From Lentisphaeria bacterium (GTDB taxonomy: Bacteria; Verrucomicrobiota; Lentisphaeria; Oligosphaerales; Oligosphaeraceae): a stretch of 64,000 bases of DNA. The translations under genes and the position numbers were made by a program. The notes beneath the pieces are model-generated. The model had not been told where the DNA came from and did no database searches. It worked only from the letters and a program-made list of their open reading frames with translations. The first letter of the stretch is position 1. The number at the start of each line of letters is the position of its first letter. Below, one piece after another: positions 34,068-43,201 of this stretch. Where the stretch lies: assembly GCA_024405215.1 (NCBI GenBank), contig JAKSPB010000009.1, positions 1-64,000 of the forward strand, read 5' to 3'.

Positions 34068-35993
34068 CTAGGTCCTGAAGCGTTTAGAGAGTTCGCCGTA
34101 AGTGATGTGGATCATGGTGGGCAGGCCGGCGGGATCCGTGTAGGGCATGTCGCAGTGCATCAGCTCCTTCAGCAGCTGCTCCTGTTCCTCCCGTGCAAGG
34201 CGCTCGTTGCGCCGGACGGCATGCCGGCTGGCCAACTGAGCCAGGTGAATGGCGCTCTGGCGGTTGGTCACGCTCTCCTGGCGCAGGTCGGCCAGGATGT
34301 CGCGAATGGTGGCGCCCAGGTCCTTGTCCGGAAGGTCCGGCGGAACCGCCGTGATCAGGAAGGCATTGGCGCCGAACTCCTCCACGCCATAGCCAAGGGA
34401 CTGGAAGAAGGGTATTTCACGGGTCAGAAGCCGCGCTTCGTCCGGCGCCAGGTGAAGCGTCACCGGCAACAGCAACGCCTGCCTGGGGACATCCTTCTTC
34501 TTGAGATTGGCCAGCAGGCGCTCGAAGATAATCCGCTGGCTCGCGGCACGGATGTTCACCACAACAAGACCGCCATCGTCTTCCGCCAAAAGATACTCCT
34601 TGCGCATCAAACAAAGCAGACGAAACTCGTCATGCGTCACCGAGTTGCCAGGCGATGACTTTTCCTCCGCAGCACCGGAAGCCAGGCCACCAGGCACTGC
34701 ATTGCCAAGCGGATGACCGGAGATAGGCTTTTGCACTGCATCGGGAACCTCTGGCGCAAAGGGAAGCGGTGCCTGGACGGGCTGGAAGAGCCGCGAAGTC
34801 GGCGCGGCAGGCGTCGCAGGACGTTCAGGAAGAACGGGCGCGGCGGGAACAGCAGGAGTTTTCGGCTGCGGCGCGACAGGCGCCTGAGGCATCGTGTCCA
34901 CCAGCGCGGGCTTCTCTGGCGTCGTGTCCACCAGCGCGGGCTGTTCCACGCCGGAAGGCTTCGAAGAAACGGAAACCTCCCGCTGCGTCGTCTCGCACGG
35001 AATGGCCATCCCGCGCAAAGCCTGGCGCAAGGCGGCGCCCACCACTTGGGAGACCTTCAGGGGTTCCCGGAAACGCACTTCGCGCTTGGTGGGATGAACA
35101 TTGACGTCCACGCGTTCGGGAGCGATATCCACATAGAGAACCACGCCGGGATAACGTCCCTTGGTCACCAGCGAATCGTATGCCTCGCGAATGGCGAAGA
35201 AAAGGGTCTCCGCGCTGGCCGTGCGGCCATTGACGACCATCCGCTGGTCTCGGCGGTTGCTGCGGGTAAAGCCCGGCTTGCTGATGAAGCCGTAGACATG
35301 GATGCCGTCCTCGGCGTATTCCACGGGAAGCATGGCGGCGAAGGCGTCCTTTCCCAGCAGCATCTCCACCCGTCCCGCAATGTATGACGACGCAGGCGCG
35401 CGCAGGACGGCACGGCCATTCTGGATCAACTCGAAGGAGATGTCGGGCCGCGTCAGGGAAAGCAACAGGATCATCTCCTGGATGTAGTCGTCTTCCGTAG
35501 ATGGACTCTTGAGAAATTTTCTACGCGCGGGAAGATTTCCAAAGAGATACTGCACCTTGATGGAGGTGCCGGGCGCACAGCCGCACTCCCGCATCTCCTG
35601 GATGGCGCCATTGTTGACCACGACCTCGGTGCCGCTGAGCTGCCCGGCAGGACGCGTCTGCATCTCGAAACGGGACACGGAGGCAATGGAGGGCAGCGCC
35701 TCGCCGCGAAAACCCAGCGTGCGGATCTGCCCCACGTCGCCCTCCTCGGAGATCTTGCTGGTGGCGTGCGCCTCCAGGCAAAGCATGGCATCCTGCTGGT
35801 CCATGCCCTTTCCGTCGTCAATCACCTGCATCATCTTCTGGCCGCCCTGCTCCGTCAGGACCCGGATGCGCGTGGCACCGGCGTCGATGGAATTCTCCAC
35901 CAGTTCCTTGATGACAGAAGCCGGACGCTCAATGACCTCGCCCGCCGCGATGCGCCCCGCGATTTCCGCAGGCAGAACATGAATGATTCCCAT
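34068..35993 (-). CDS. mutL: DNA mismatch repair protein MutL
   Basis: This 641-aa protein has the GHKL ATPase N-terminus: LPAEIAGRIAAGEVIERP, ELVENSIDAGAT with the catalytic Glu/Asn, DDGKGM and TLGFRGEALPSI, all within the first 110 residues. A Pro/Ala-rich linker (about 340-430) joins a C-terminal dimerisation domain. The canonical endonuclease motif DQHA-x2-E-x4-E is replaced by NIRAASQRIIFE, and the CPHGRP motif by DPAGLPT, so nicking activity is doubtful. MutL couples MutS to downstream repair. The gene starts 3 bp after the hflX stop and is cotranscribed with it. Confidence 0.92.
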   Translation of the reverse strand: MGIIHVLPAEIAGRIAAGEVIERPASVIKELVENSIDAGATRIRVLTEQGGQKMMQVIDDGKGMDQQDAMLCLEAHATSKISEEGDVGQIRTLGFRGEALPSIASVSRFEMQTRPAGQLSGTEVVVNNGAIQEMRECGCAPGTSIKVQYLFGNLPARRKFLKSPSTEDDYIQEMILLLSLTRPDISFELIQNGRAVLRAPASSYIAGRVEMLLGKDAFAAMLPVEYAEDGIHVYGFISKPGFTRSNRRDQRMVVNGRTASAETLFFAIREAYDSLVTKGRYPGVVLYVDIAPERVDVNVHPTKREVRFREPLKVSQVVGAALRQALRGMAIPCETTQREVSVSSKPSGVEQPALVDTTPEKPALVDTMPQAPVAPQPKTPAVPAAPVLPERPATPAAPTSRLFQPVQAPLPFAPEVPDAVQKPISGHPLGNAVPGGLASGAAEEKSSPGNSVTHDEFRLLCLMRKEYLLAEDDGGLVVVNIRAASQRIIFERLLANLKKKDVPRQALLLPVTLHLAPDEARLLTREIPFFQSLGYGVEEFGANAFLITAVPPDLPDKDLGATIRDILADLRQESVTNRQSAIHLAQLASRHAVRRNERLAREEQEQLLKELMHCDMPYTDPAGLPTMIHITYGELSKRFRT

Positions 35994-35996
35994 GCG

Positions 35997-37310
35997 CTAT
36001 ATCCTCCCCGCCCCCCGTTCCAGCGTCAGATAGTCGTTCCAGCGATCCAAATGGTTCAGGGGGACCCGCGCCGTAATGTGCACGCCGTCCTCCTGGAAAT
36101 CCTCCTCCTCAATGAAACAATACCTGCGAATTTGATTCAACGGCGTATAGTCGTCCAGGGGAATCACATACCGCCGTTCCGGCATCAGCGCCTTGACCAA
36201 TTCGGCCAGCCGTTCCACAAAGTCCTCCAACCCCTCGCCTGTCATGACGGAGATGGGCATCGCATCGGGATAGCGCCCGCGCAGTTCCTGCCGGCGTTCC
36301 TCGGAAACCAGGTCCCACTTGTTCAGAACCATCAGCATGGGCTTCGGCCCCAGGCCGATTTCCTCCAGGACGCCCATGGTGGTGTCGTGATGCTCCATCA
36401 TGGATTCATCCGCGGCATCCAGGATCTCCAGCACATAGTCGGAGAGCTTTGTCTCCTCCAGGGTGGATTTAAAGGCATCCACCAGCAAATGCGGCAGTTT
36501 CCGCACGAAGCCCACCGTATCCGCCAGCAGGATCTCCTGCCCGCCCGGCAAATTGTATCGCCGCACCGTGGGATCCAGGGTGGCGAAGAGCTTGTCCTCC
36601 ACCAGAACCGACGCCTTCGTCAGTCGGTTCAACAACGAGGACTTCCCCGCGTTGGTATAGCCCACGATGGCCACCACGGGAACCGGCTTCGCCAGACGAC
36701 GACGACGCTGGACATTCCGTTGCTTCCGCACTTCCGCCAGTTCCGCCTGCAAGGCCTGAATCCTCAGACGGACATGACGCGCATCCAATTCCAACTGCTG
36801 CTCGCCCTGCATTCGGCCGCCAAGACCGCCGGCAGCACCGCGCTGACGATTCAGGTGTTTCCATTTGCGGACCAGCCTGGGAAGTTCATAGTTCGCCTGC
36901 GCCAGCTGGACTTGCAGGACGGCCTCGCGGGTCTGCGCCCGCGCCGCAAAGATATCCAGGATGACCTCCTGTCGGTCAATGACCGCCAGCTTGCTTAACT
37001 TCTCCCAGTTGCGCTGTTGGGAAGGAGAAAGGACATCGTCGGTCACCACAACCTCCGCACCCAGGCGCTCGGCCTCCTCCAAAATCTCATGGACCTTCCC
37101 TTTGCCAAGGACAGTTCCCGGATTCACCTCGCGCAGACGCGCAATCTGGCTGCCGACAACGACCAGTCCCTGGGTATTCACCAATTCCGATAGTTCCGAC
37201 AGGAGGGACAACGCGGATTCAGGCGTCTCTCCTGGCTTTAGAAAGCCAACGAGATACGCCTTTGGCGGCTCCGGCTGCAACAATTTTTCTTTGGAATCAT
37301 TGATGAACAT
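35997..37310 (-). CDS. hflX: GTPase HflX
   Basis: This 437-aa ribosome-associated GTPase splits stalled 70S ribosomes under stress. The N-terminal HflX domain has the GKGKVHEILEEAERL region. A coiled coil includes the RQRGAAGGLGG motif. The G domain has G1 GYTNAGKSSLLNRLT near 210-225, G3 DTVGF and NKWD. Length is typical. The 249-bp minisatellite lies between its start and the upstream metallophosphoesterase gene, so the promoter must lie in or beside repeat DNA. mutL follows at 3 bp. Confidence 0.95.
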   Translation of the reverse strand: MFINDSKEKLLQPEPPKAYLVGFLKPGETPESALSLLSELSELVNTQGLVVVGSQIARLREVNPGTVLGKGKVHEILEEAERLGAEVVVTDDVLSPSQQRNWEKLSKLAVIDRQEVILDIFAARAQTREAVLQVQLAQANYELPRLVRKWKHLNRQRGAAGGLGGRMQGEQQLELDARHVRLRIQALQAELAEVRKQRNVQRRRRLAKPVPVVAIVGYTNAGKSSLLNRLTKASVLVEDKLFATLDPTVRRYNLPGGQEILLADTVGFVRKLPHLLVDAFKSTLEETKLSDYVLEILDAADESMMEHHDTTMGVLEEIGLGPKPMLMVLNKWDLVSEERRQELRGRYPDAMPISVMTGEGLEDFVERLAELVKALMPERRYVIPLDDYTPLNQIRRYCFIEEEDFQEDGVHITARVPLNHLDRWNDYLTLERGAGRI

Positions 37311-37370
37311 GGAACATACTATAAATATCCCCTAGAAAAACGCGGGTTGCAACGGAAAAACATTGCCCGG

Positions 37371-37619
37371 TCGGACGGGTCGGACCTGTCGGACGGGTCG
37401 GACGGGTCGGACCTGTCGGACGGGTCGGACGGGGCGGACCTGTCGGACGGGGCGGACGGGTCGGACCTGTCGGACGGGTCGGACGGGGCGGACCTGTCGG
37501 ACGGGTCGGACCTGTCGGACGGGGCGGACCTGTCGGACGGGGCGGACCTGTCGGACGGGTCGGACCTGTCGGACGGGTCGGACCTGTCGGACGGGTCGGA
37601 CGGGTCGGACGGGTCGGAC
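37371..37619. repeat. 9-bp minisatellite, about 27.7 copies
   Basis: The unit is (T/G)CGGAC followed by GGG or CTG. It runs as 27 full copies plus TCGGAC, with only those two variable positions. All frames stay open, so long false reading frames (Ser-Asp-Gly/Leu repeats) appear. It ends exactly at the TAG stop of the minus-strand metallophosphoesterase and lies upstream of hflX. Such arrays often vary in copy number. Confidence 0.97.
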
Positions 37620-38716
37620 TACTCCTTGGGCAGCAGCGGCACCAGGTCGCCGACCTCCACGAATTCCTGCCTAACGCCCTTGATTCCCTCCTCGCCGATG
37701 GTCAGGACCGTGCCGCCGTTGGAAGCGGGCTCCCAGTAGCACCCCGCACCGGTTTTCACGGAGTAGACCAGCTTCACGCCCTGGTAGTCGACGATGAAGT
37801 TGTTGACATGGTCATGCCCGCTGATGATGCAGGTCGTGAAGTCCTTCTTCTTGAAGGCGGCAAAGGCGTCGTCCTCTTCTGGATAGCTGCAGATTCCCTC
37901 GTGGCAGACGCCGATGGATTTCTCGTACCCTGAATTCCAGCAGCCACCCTCCAGACTCTGCTGGAAGGTGACGGCATGGGGGTCCAGGCCTTCCTTGAAC
38001 GCGGCGGCAAAGGCCTGCTGATAGGCGAAGATCGGAATGTGCATGACAATGGCCGAATCCCGATAGCCCGACGCCTTCAGCGCATCCGCCTGGGCACAAT
38101 ACCACTCGTACTGGATGGGCCAGAGCCGAGCCCAGCACTGGTTGTCCGGCTTTTCCGGGGTGGGATAGGGATCCCGGTCGTGGGAATCCATCATGACGAG
38201 CGCCGCGATCTTTTTCTCGCCCTCTTGGATGCCGATGATGTAGTTTCCGTTGCCCAACCTGGGATCCCCGGCGTCAAAAAGGCAGAAGGGATGCTTCTTT
38301 TGGAAGTTCTCGCCAACAGACCGGATGTACTCCTTTCCTGCCTGGTTGTCATGGTTTCCCCAGACAGGCGCCCAGGGAATGCGGAAGGTATCCAGGTAGG
38401 AGGCCAGCGTCTCGCACGCCGTGCCACAGCCAGGCGCGGCCAGATCGCCGCTGATCGTAATGAGGTCCGGCTTGACCCGCGCCACAAGCTCCTCCATCGT
38501 ACGAATCAGGATCTTCCGATACGGCGATCCCGCACACCAATCTGCCGGAGACAGCTGTGGATCGGAGATGTTCAGCACCACGAAATCACGGTCCGCAGAC
38601 TTCTGCAGCGAAAAGACCTTCGTCGGCGAAAAAGCCTCTTCCGCCATGAAATTTCCCATCATCAACACTCCTAGCGCACACAGGAACGAGCAGTTCAACA
38701 GAAACTTTCCCATCAT
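37619..38716 (-). CDS. Calcineurin-like metallophosphoesterase, secreted
   Basis: This 365-aa protein has a hydrophobic N-terminus (about residues 3-25, export signal) and the binuclear metal motifs SDPQ (D-x-H variant with Q), SGDLAAPG, WGNHDNQ and SGHDHVNN. The first motif carries Gln in place of the usual His, so metal site 1 is altered. Substrate unknown; related proteins act on phosphodiesters or phosphomonoesters outside the cytoplasm. It starts 6 bp after the DUF4434 gene, and its stop is directly followed by the minisatellite. Confidence 0.88.
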   Translation of the reverse strand: MMGKFLLNCSFLCALGVLMMGNFMAEEAFSPTKVFSLQKSADRDFVVLNISDPQLSPADWCAGSPYRKILIRTMEELVARVKPDLITISGDLAAPGCGTACETLASYLDTFRIPWAPVWGNHDNQAGKEYIRSVGENFQKKHPFCLFDAGDPRLGNGNYIIGIQEGEKKIAALVMMDSHDRDPYPTPEKPDNQCWARLWPIQYEWYCAQADALKASGYRDSAIVMHIPIFAYQQAFAAAFKEGLDPHAVTFQQSLEGGCWNSGYEKSIGVCHEGICSYPEEDDAFAAFKKKDFTTCIISGHDHVNNFIVDYQGVKLVYSVKTGAGCYWEPASNGGTVLTIGEEGIKGVRQEFVEVGDLVPLLPKE

Positions 38717-38722
38717 CGCCCC

Positions 38723-39652
38723 CTACAATCCGAAGTGCTCCCGGTAGCGGTTATAGAGATTACCGGCGGCAGGATAGACCGAATTGGGGCTCATGAAGTG
38801 GGAGAACTCGAAGGTGATCGCCTTGTCCAGTCCGGCCTTCTCCGCCGCCTCCAGCTTCAGAAGCATCTTCTCCCACTTGATGGGCAGGAATTTGATCGGC
38901 ATGTCGCGGTCGAAACTCTCGCAGTTCGTCCAGGACTGCATCCCGTATTTCCGTGCCAGCATCTTGTTGACGGTCAGGAAGTCGGCCAGCTCGTCATATT
39001 CGCAGTGCCCATCCTGGAAGGCGATGATGTCCACGGCGGACTGGATGCCGCCCAGGATGTCGTTCCACTGCTTCTCGTGCTCGGAAACGGAAATGCCTTC
39101 CTTTTTGGCGATGCTGCTGTCATAGGAATAGACGGCCTTGACGCCGTTGATGTAGGGAGAGATCATCACGGGAAGATTGCCGGAGACCTCCTTGCAATGG
39201 CGACCGATCTGGGAATAAATGTCAATGATGCCGGCGACCTTTTGGCTGACCTCCTGGGTCACATACCATCCGGCGAAGGCCTTCTTGTGGCCGTACTTCG
39301 CCCAGACCTCGTCCACCAGCGCACGGTTGATGTCGGCTTCCTCCTGATAACGGCCGTTCTGCCACTGCGCACCGGAATCGTAGGTGCCGAAGAAGAACTT
39401 CATGCCGTATTTCTCCGACAGATCCAGATAGAGGTCGATGAGGTCGAGGGGGGGGAGGTAGCACCCCATTTTCTCCGCCAGAACCTTGGAAGGGAAAGTC
39501 ATGAAACGGCGCAGTCCGGAACGGATGACGATGACCGTGTCAATGCCAATGGCCTTCATGCTGGCAAAGTCCTGATCCCATTCGCGAGCCCCCCAGTTCT
39601 GATGGGGGATGTCGTAGGAAATCTCATCAAGAAAAGTACCTGTGATGTGCAT
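38723..39652 (-). CDS. DUF4434 family TIM-barrel protein
   Basis: This 309-aa protein resembles DUF4434-type proteins, predicted (beta/alpha)8 glycoside-hydrolase-like enzymes of gut bacteria. Recognisable segments are ITGTFLDEISYDIPHQNWG at the start, GIDTVIVIRSG, FAGWYVTQEV near 145-155 and ITFEFSHFMSP at the end. Catalytic residues are not established. The ATG at 39652 has AGGAG at good spacing and replaces an upstream in-frame start. No signal peptide is seen. It forms an operon with the metallophosphoesterase gene. Confidence 0.82.
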   Translation of the reverse strand: MHITGTFLDEISYDIPHQNWGAREWDQDFASMKAIGIDTVIVIRSGLRRFMTFPSKVLAEKMGCYLPPLDLIDLYLDLSEKYGMKFFFGTYDSGAQWQNGRYQEEADINRALVDEVWAKYGHKKAFAGWYVTQEVSQKVAGIIDIYSQIGRHCKEVSGNLPVMISPYINGVKAVYSYDSSIAKKEGISVSEHEKQWNDILGGIQSAVDIIAFQDGHCEYDELADFLTVNKMLARKYGMQSWTNCESFDRDMPIKFLPIKWEKMLLKLEAAEKAGLDKAITFEFSHFMSPNSVYPAAGNLYNRYREHFGL

Positions 39653-39861
39653 GGAATAACTCCTGGTTGAGAAACTTGCAAACAACAACATTGGGCCGAG
39701 AGCCAAAAAACGCTTTCAGCTACCTTCAAAGACGGCTTCTCAACACAATATAAGCGTAAAACACCGATCAATCCGCGAAACCAAAATGAAAAAGACGGAC
39801 GGCAAATCAAGGCAAAGGGAAGGCGGAAAGCTAAGCAAGCGAAAGTGCTTTTTGAATATTC

Positions 39862-39919
39862 TACGTGTTTTGCGCTCCCGCGATCGGCGTAACGGTTTTG
39901 CGCATTCCACCGAAGGCGG
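39862..39919. repeat. Degenerate copies of the TTTTGCG-(T)CCCG-CGAAGGCGG intergenic repeat
   Basis: TACGTGTTTTGCGCTCCCG starts at 39862 and TTTTGCGCATTCCACCGAAG starts at 39896. Both are related to the repeats at 33955-34031. The rest of the 39653-40011 gap holds a terminator but no gene. Confidence 0.55.
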
Positions 39920-39940
39920 CTTCAAACACGACACCGGAAA

Positions 39941-39982
39941 CAAAAAAGCTGTCGCCGCCTCAAGCCGAGGAATGGCAACAGC
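39941..39982 (-). terminator. Intrinsic terminator of the pseudopilin gene
   Basis: On the minus strand GCTGTTGCC pairs with GGCGACAGC (39974-39982 with 39948-39956, one mismatch), followed by a six-T run. It lies about 30 bp after the pseudopilin stop. Confidence 0.75.
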
Positions 39983-40011
39983 CCTTGGAAAAAACACTGG
40001 ATTCTACCCGC

Positions 40012-40833
40012 CTAGCGGTCCTGCTCGCCGCCAATGCCCGCGAAACCGGGATACCAGTAAAGTTCCTTCTCCGCGAAGGAATTGCCGTTGGCGTTGTCGA
40101 ACTTGGTGACGCCGACTTGCCCCACGTGACCGTCGCCGAAGGACATGTTCATGGAGTTGGAGTGACGACAGTGGCCCATCTTGTTTTCCACGTTGTTGGC
40201 GATCTGGAAAGCGGTCGTGAAGATGGCCTTCTTCCAGCCCGCGTTGGTGGCGGAGCTGTCAAACACGCAGACGAAGATGGTGGGATACTTGATGGAGGCG
40301 ATACGCTTCCAAGTGCCGCACAGCTTGGCGCGGTTGCCTTGGGTCATGGAGGAGGCGGTGCTGGTCTGGGCATACTTGGAATAGCTGAACCCAAGGCTGA
40401 CGGCATAGCTGATGTTGCCCGTGAGGCGGTCCGAAGGCGCCTGGGAGGGGCAGCTCAGGATCTTGTGCCACGAGTCGTCGCCGCCCGCCTGCACTGCGTA
40501 TGCGGCGCTGGGATCCTTGGCAACCCAATCGCCGTGGTTCATCGGATTGGTGGGAATGATGGGATTCAGCGAATACCACAGGAAAGCATTGTTGCCGAAG
40601 TTGTAGGGATCGGAATTGCCATCGCCCTCCCGCCAGACCGTCGGCGGCAGGAAGTCATCGTAGTCGTTGGTATAGAGCAGGTTGCCAAGCTGGATATTCT
40701 TCAGGTTGTTGACGCAGCTGATGGCACGGGCCTTCTCGCGGGCCTTGGACAATGCGGGCAGAAGCATGCTGGCCAGGATGGCGATGATGGCGATCACCAC
40801 CAGCAACTCGATCAATGTGAAGGATCTTTTCAT
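40012..40833 (-). CDS. Type II secretion/pilin-like pseudopilin, DUF1559 family
   Basis: This 273-aa protein has an N-terminal prepilin signal [20 protein letters not shown], then a long amphipathic helix ([20 protein letters not shown]) and a globular domain. The C-terminal motif [12 protein letters not shown] fits H-x9-DG. The residue before the cleavage site is Ser rather than the usual Gly, a pattern common in Lentisphaerae. Such proteins are made in large numbers in these genomes, and their role is unknown beyond probable surface assembly or secretion. A GGAG site precedes the ATG at 40833, and a TTGAAA/TATAAT promoter lies at 40989-41016. Confidence 0.92.
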   Translation of the reverse strand: MKRSFTLIELLVVIAIIAILASMLLPALSKAREKARAISCVNNLKNIQLGNLLYTNDYDDFLPPTVWREGDGNSDPYNFGNNAFLWYSLNPIIPTNPMNHGDWVAKDPSAAYAVQAGGDDSWHKILSCPSQAPSDRLTGNISYAVSLGFSYSKYAQTSTASSMTQGNRAKLCGTWKRIASIKYPTIFVCVFDSSATNAGWKKAIFTTAFQIANNVENKMGHCRHSNSMNMSFGDGHVGQVGVTKFDNANGNSFAEKELYWYPGFAGIGGEQDR

Positions 40834-40988
40834 TTCTTTTCTCCGAGAATTTTGAATTTTTGGGAAAGCAGACGGAACAAAAACACGAAAACAAAAAGAC
40901 AGAACGGAAAAACTGGTAAAAATACGGTGAACATCTTTACCAAAAATCTCAAGCATAAGGAATTTTACTCCCTGCTTCTTTGCCTACT

Positions 40989-41016
40989 ATTATACGTACA
41001 TTCCCCGGAATTTCAA
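40989..41016 (-). promoter_or_regulatory. Strong promoter of the pseudopilin gene
   Basis: On the minus strand TTGAAA (41011-41016) and a perfect TATAAT (40989-40994) are spaced by 16 bp. A short TTCCCCGGAA near-palindrome lies in the spacer (41001-41010), a possible regulator site. The leader would be about 150 nt. Confidence 0.75.
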
Positions 41017-41194
41017 GTCATTTGTTTTGATTTTTCTACAAAAAAAAGGATTTTGCATTCTTCGGAAGTCATTAAGGAACCTTCTCATTTGGCTCTTTAC
41101 CAATTTTTCAACTTTTCCACTTTTCCGCCAAGCAAAACCCCTTCGGGAGAGTATCTTCTCTGCATCGCCTTCCACTCTTCCTCTTTCCTTCTCC
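41017..41194. other. Divergent region between pseudopilin and GntR-type regulator
   Basis: This is the right part of the 360-bp divergent gap. It is AT-rich with repeated ACTTTTCC pieces near 41110-41125. No clear -35/-10 for the regulator and no gene can be singled out. Confidence 0.4.
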
Positions 41195-42262
41195 ATGAAC
41201 AACTCCAGCAGTCCCATCAAGCACGGGAACACCTTCACCGCCGCCCTGCTGGCGGACATCCGCCGCAACGCCTACTCCCCGGGCGAGAAACTCCCTTCGG
41301 AACGCGGCCTATGCGTCAAATACGGCTTCAGCCGCCCCACCATCCACAAGAATCTGGCGGAATTGACGACCCAAGGCATTTTGGAATATCGCGGACGGAC
41401 GGCATACGTCTCCCCCGCCGCGATGCGCCTGCTGGAAAACGAAAGCCCGGTGGGGAACGTAGTGCTGTTGATGAACTACGACAGCTACTCGAACCTCATA
41501 TACACCGCACTGAACAACATCCTCATCGACCGTCTGAATACCCATTTCGCCTTGAAACTGGTGGTAACCGATGAAAAGGGCACCAAACTCCTGGAGAAAA
41601 TCCAGAAGGACGACGTTGTGGTGGTCTTCGGACACATCCTTCCCGACGCACTCTTCAAGGCCGTCAGCGCCAGCTGCCGGAACATCTTCGCCATCAATTT
41701 CAAGACCAAGTACGGGAACTGGCTCATGCCGGACAACTACCACGCTGGACGGATGATGGCCGAGACACTCTACGCACACGGGCACCGGCGCATCGCCGCC
41801 GTCCTTCGCACCCAGGACAACGACGAGTTCGAGGAACGCTTCCAAGGCGCCAACGACTTCCTGGCAGAACACGGTCTCGCCGCCATGCGCATCTGGACGC
41901 CCAAGGGACTTCGCTTCACGGATATCGCGGAGCTATTCTTTGACAGGTTCATCCGCACGCGCGAAATCACCGCGCTTCTTTCCCTGCGCCAGACCATGTC
42001 CTTGAAACTCTACGACCTGGCCTACCAGAACGGTCTGTCCATTCCCGAGGACTTCAGCATCGTCAATTTCGACGACAACTATGGTTGCGACCTGCTGAAT
42101 CCCCCCCTGAGTTCCTGCCGCTATCCCACTGCCGCCATCGCCGAGAAGCTCATCACCGCCATCTTCAAGGCCTTCAAGCTGGATCCAGGCAAGAGGTTCA
42201 TCCAGGAGAAATTCCTCCCCCTGCTGGTGGAACGCAATTCCATCTCCAGCATACACCCATGA
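41195..42262 (+). CDS. GntR-type HTH regulator with LacI/PBP-like sensor domain
   Basis: This 355-aa protein has a winged-helix DNA-binding domain (about residues 10-75; GEKLPSERGLCVKYGFSRPTIHKNL is the GntR recognition region). A periplasmic-binding-protein-type sugar sensor follows (about 90-350), with FGHILPDALFK, HAGRMMAETLYAHGHRRIAAVLR and SIVNFDDNYGCDLLNPPLSS. Such AraR-like hybrids usually repress sugar-use genes and are released by a sugar. The divergent pseudopilin may be its target. The start follows CTTCTCC with no Shine-Dalgarno. Confidence 0.9.
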   Translation: MNNSSSPIKHGNTFTAALLADIRRNAYSPGEKLPSERGLCVKYGFSRPTIHKNLAELTTQGILEYRGRTAYVSPAAMRLLENESPVGNVVLLMNYDSYSNLIYTALNNILIDRLNTHFALKLVVTDEKGTKLLEKIQKDDVVVVFGHILPDALFKAVSASCRNIFAINFKTKYGNWLMPDNYHAGRMMAETLYAHGHRRIAAVLRTQDNDEFEERFQGANDFLAEHGLAAMRIWTPKGLRFTDIAELFFDRFIRTREITALLSLRQTMSLKLYDLAYQNGLSIPEDFSIVNFDDNYGCDLLNPPLSSCRYPTAAIAEKLITAIFKAFKLDPGKRFIQEKFLPLLVERNSISSIHP

Positions 42263-42308
42263 ACGGTCGAACCTTTCGCAAAAGGCTCGGTCGACAAGGA
42301 CGCCGTTC

Positions 42309-43037
42309 CTATCGGCACCAGGCGAAGAAATGCTTCAGGAAGCCCCGGTAGAGCTTCTGGCGCAGGAACCGCCCCAGCCGCAGAAGCCCGCCCGGCTGCG
42401 CCAGACGTCGTTCATCCTCGGAAAAGAGCTCCGGATGGAAATCGGAGATGATCTTGAAGAGGGAGAAGCGGTCGGAACGAAGGAGCTGCCTGGCCCAAAA
42501 GCCCATGGGCGCCTGATATCGTCCCGTCGCCCAGTCCAGAAGACGCGGATGTCCGTCCGCCTGAACCAGGATATTGGCGCGGCGCACATCGCCATGTACA
42601 AAGCCCGCCTTGTGTATCGCGCAATAGAGTTCCTTCAATTCCACCCAAAAAGCCTCGGGCGGCGCGCTTTCCCCTCTCCGCCGGCAATGGGCAGCGCTCT
42701 CCAGCTCCACGCCATTGATCCACTCCATGAGAAGCGTATGGGAACCGATCAGCGCCACGGGCCTCGGCACACACCGGAACCCCTGCCGCCACAAAGCCGC
42801 CAGCATCCGCCATTCGTTCCGGATGCACGCCCTGCCGAAGCAACCTCTGGAAAACCAGCCTTTCCGCGAAAAGCTCTTCACAAGAAAGCGACGGCCGCCT
42901 CCCTGCCAGCAAAGCACCTCGCCATTGGCCAGGGAAGTCGCCTTGCGAAGAACCTCCGCCTCTCGCAGCAACTCCGGCAACGCGGGAAGCGCAACTTCTT
43001 CGTCAAAAAATAGGATGGTCGGATTTCGGTCAGTCAT
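42309..43037 (-). CDS. Small lipopolysaccharide-kinase-like / RIO-type kinase
   Basis: This 242-aa protein has an abbreviated protein-kinase fold similar to Kdo/heptose kinases (WaaP/InaA group). It shows K54 in FLVKSF, E75, the catalytic loop HGDVRRANIL at 148-157 and the metal-binding D168 in LLDWATG. Such enzymes phosphorylate core sugars of lipopolysaccharide or related glycolipids. The ATG at 43037 is chosen because GGAGG lies 8 nt upstream; an in-frame GTG three codons earlier would overlap it. It converges with the GntR-type gene. Confidence 0.85.
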   Translation of the reverse strand: MTDRNPTILFFDEEVALPALPELLREAEVLRKATSLANGEVLCWQGGGRRFLVKSFSRKGWFSRGCFGRACIRNEWRMLAALWRQGFRCVPRPVALIGSHTLLMEWINGVELESAAHCRRRGESAPPEAFWVELKELYCAIHKAGFVHGDVRRANILVQADGHPRLLDWATGRYQAPMGFWARQLLRSDRFSLFKIISDFHPELFSEDERRLAQPGGLLRLGRFLRQKLYRGFLKHFFAWCR

Positions 43038-43201
43038 CTTCTTCACCTCCCATAATTTACCACATTGGAAGCCTTTTTCCTTTTCTCCCCTTTAAACTCC
43101 TGACGCTCCCTGGAAAAACAGTTCCGCAATCTTCAATAAATGCAGGATAAAGGATTACATTGACAAAATTACCATTTCCTTCTCTTCCCCGCTCTGACTT
43201 T

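Noticed and set aside
37347-37739. Protein made of Ser-Asp-Gly/Leu repeats over the minisatellite
   Set aside because: The 9-bp repeat keeps several frames open, no ribosome-binding site exists, and the frame runs into the opposite metallophosphoesterase gene.
43047-43201. preQ1 riboswitch before the que genes
   Set aside because: No H-type pseudoknot-like short motif could be recognised in the leader of the GH78-que unit.
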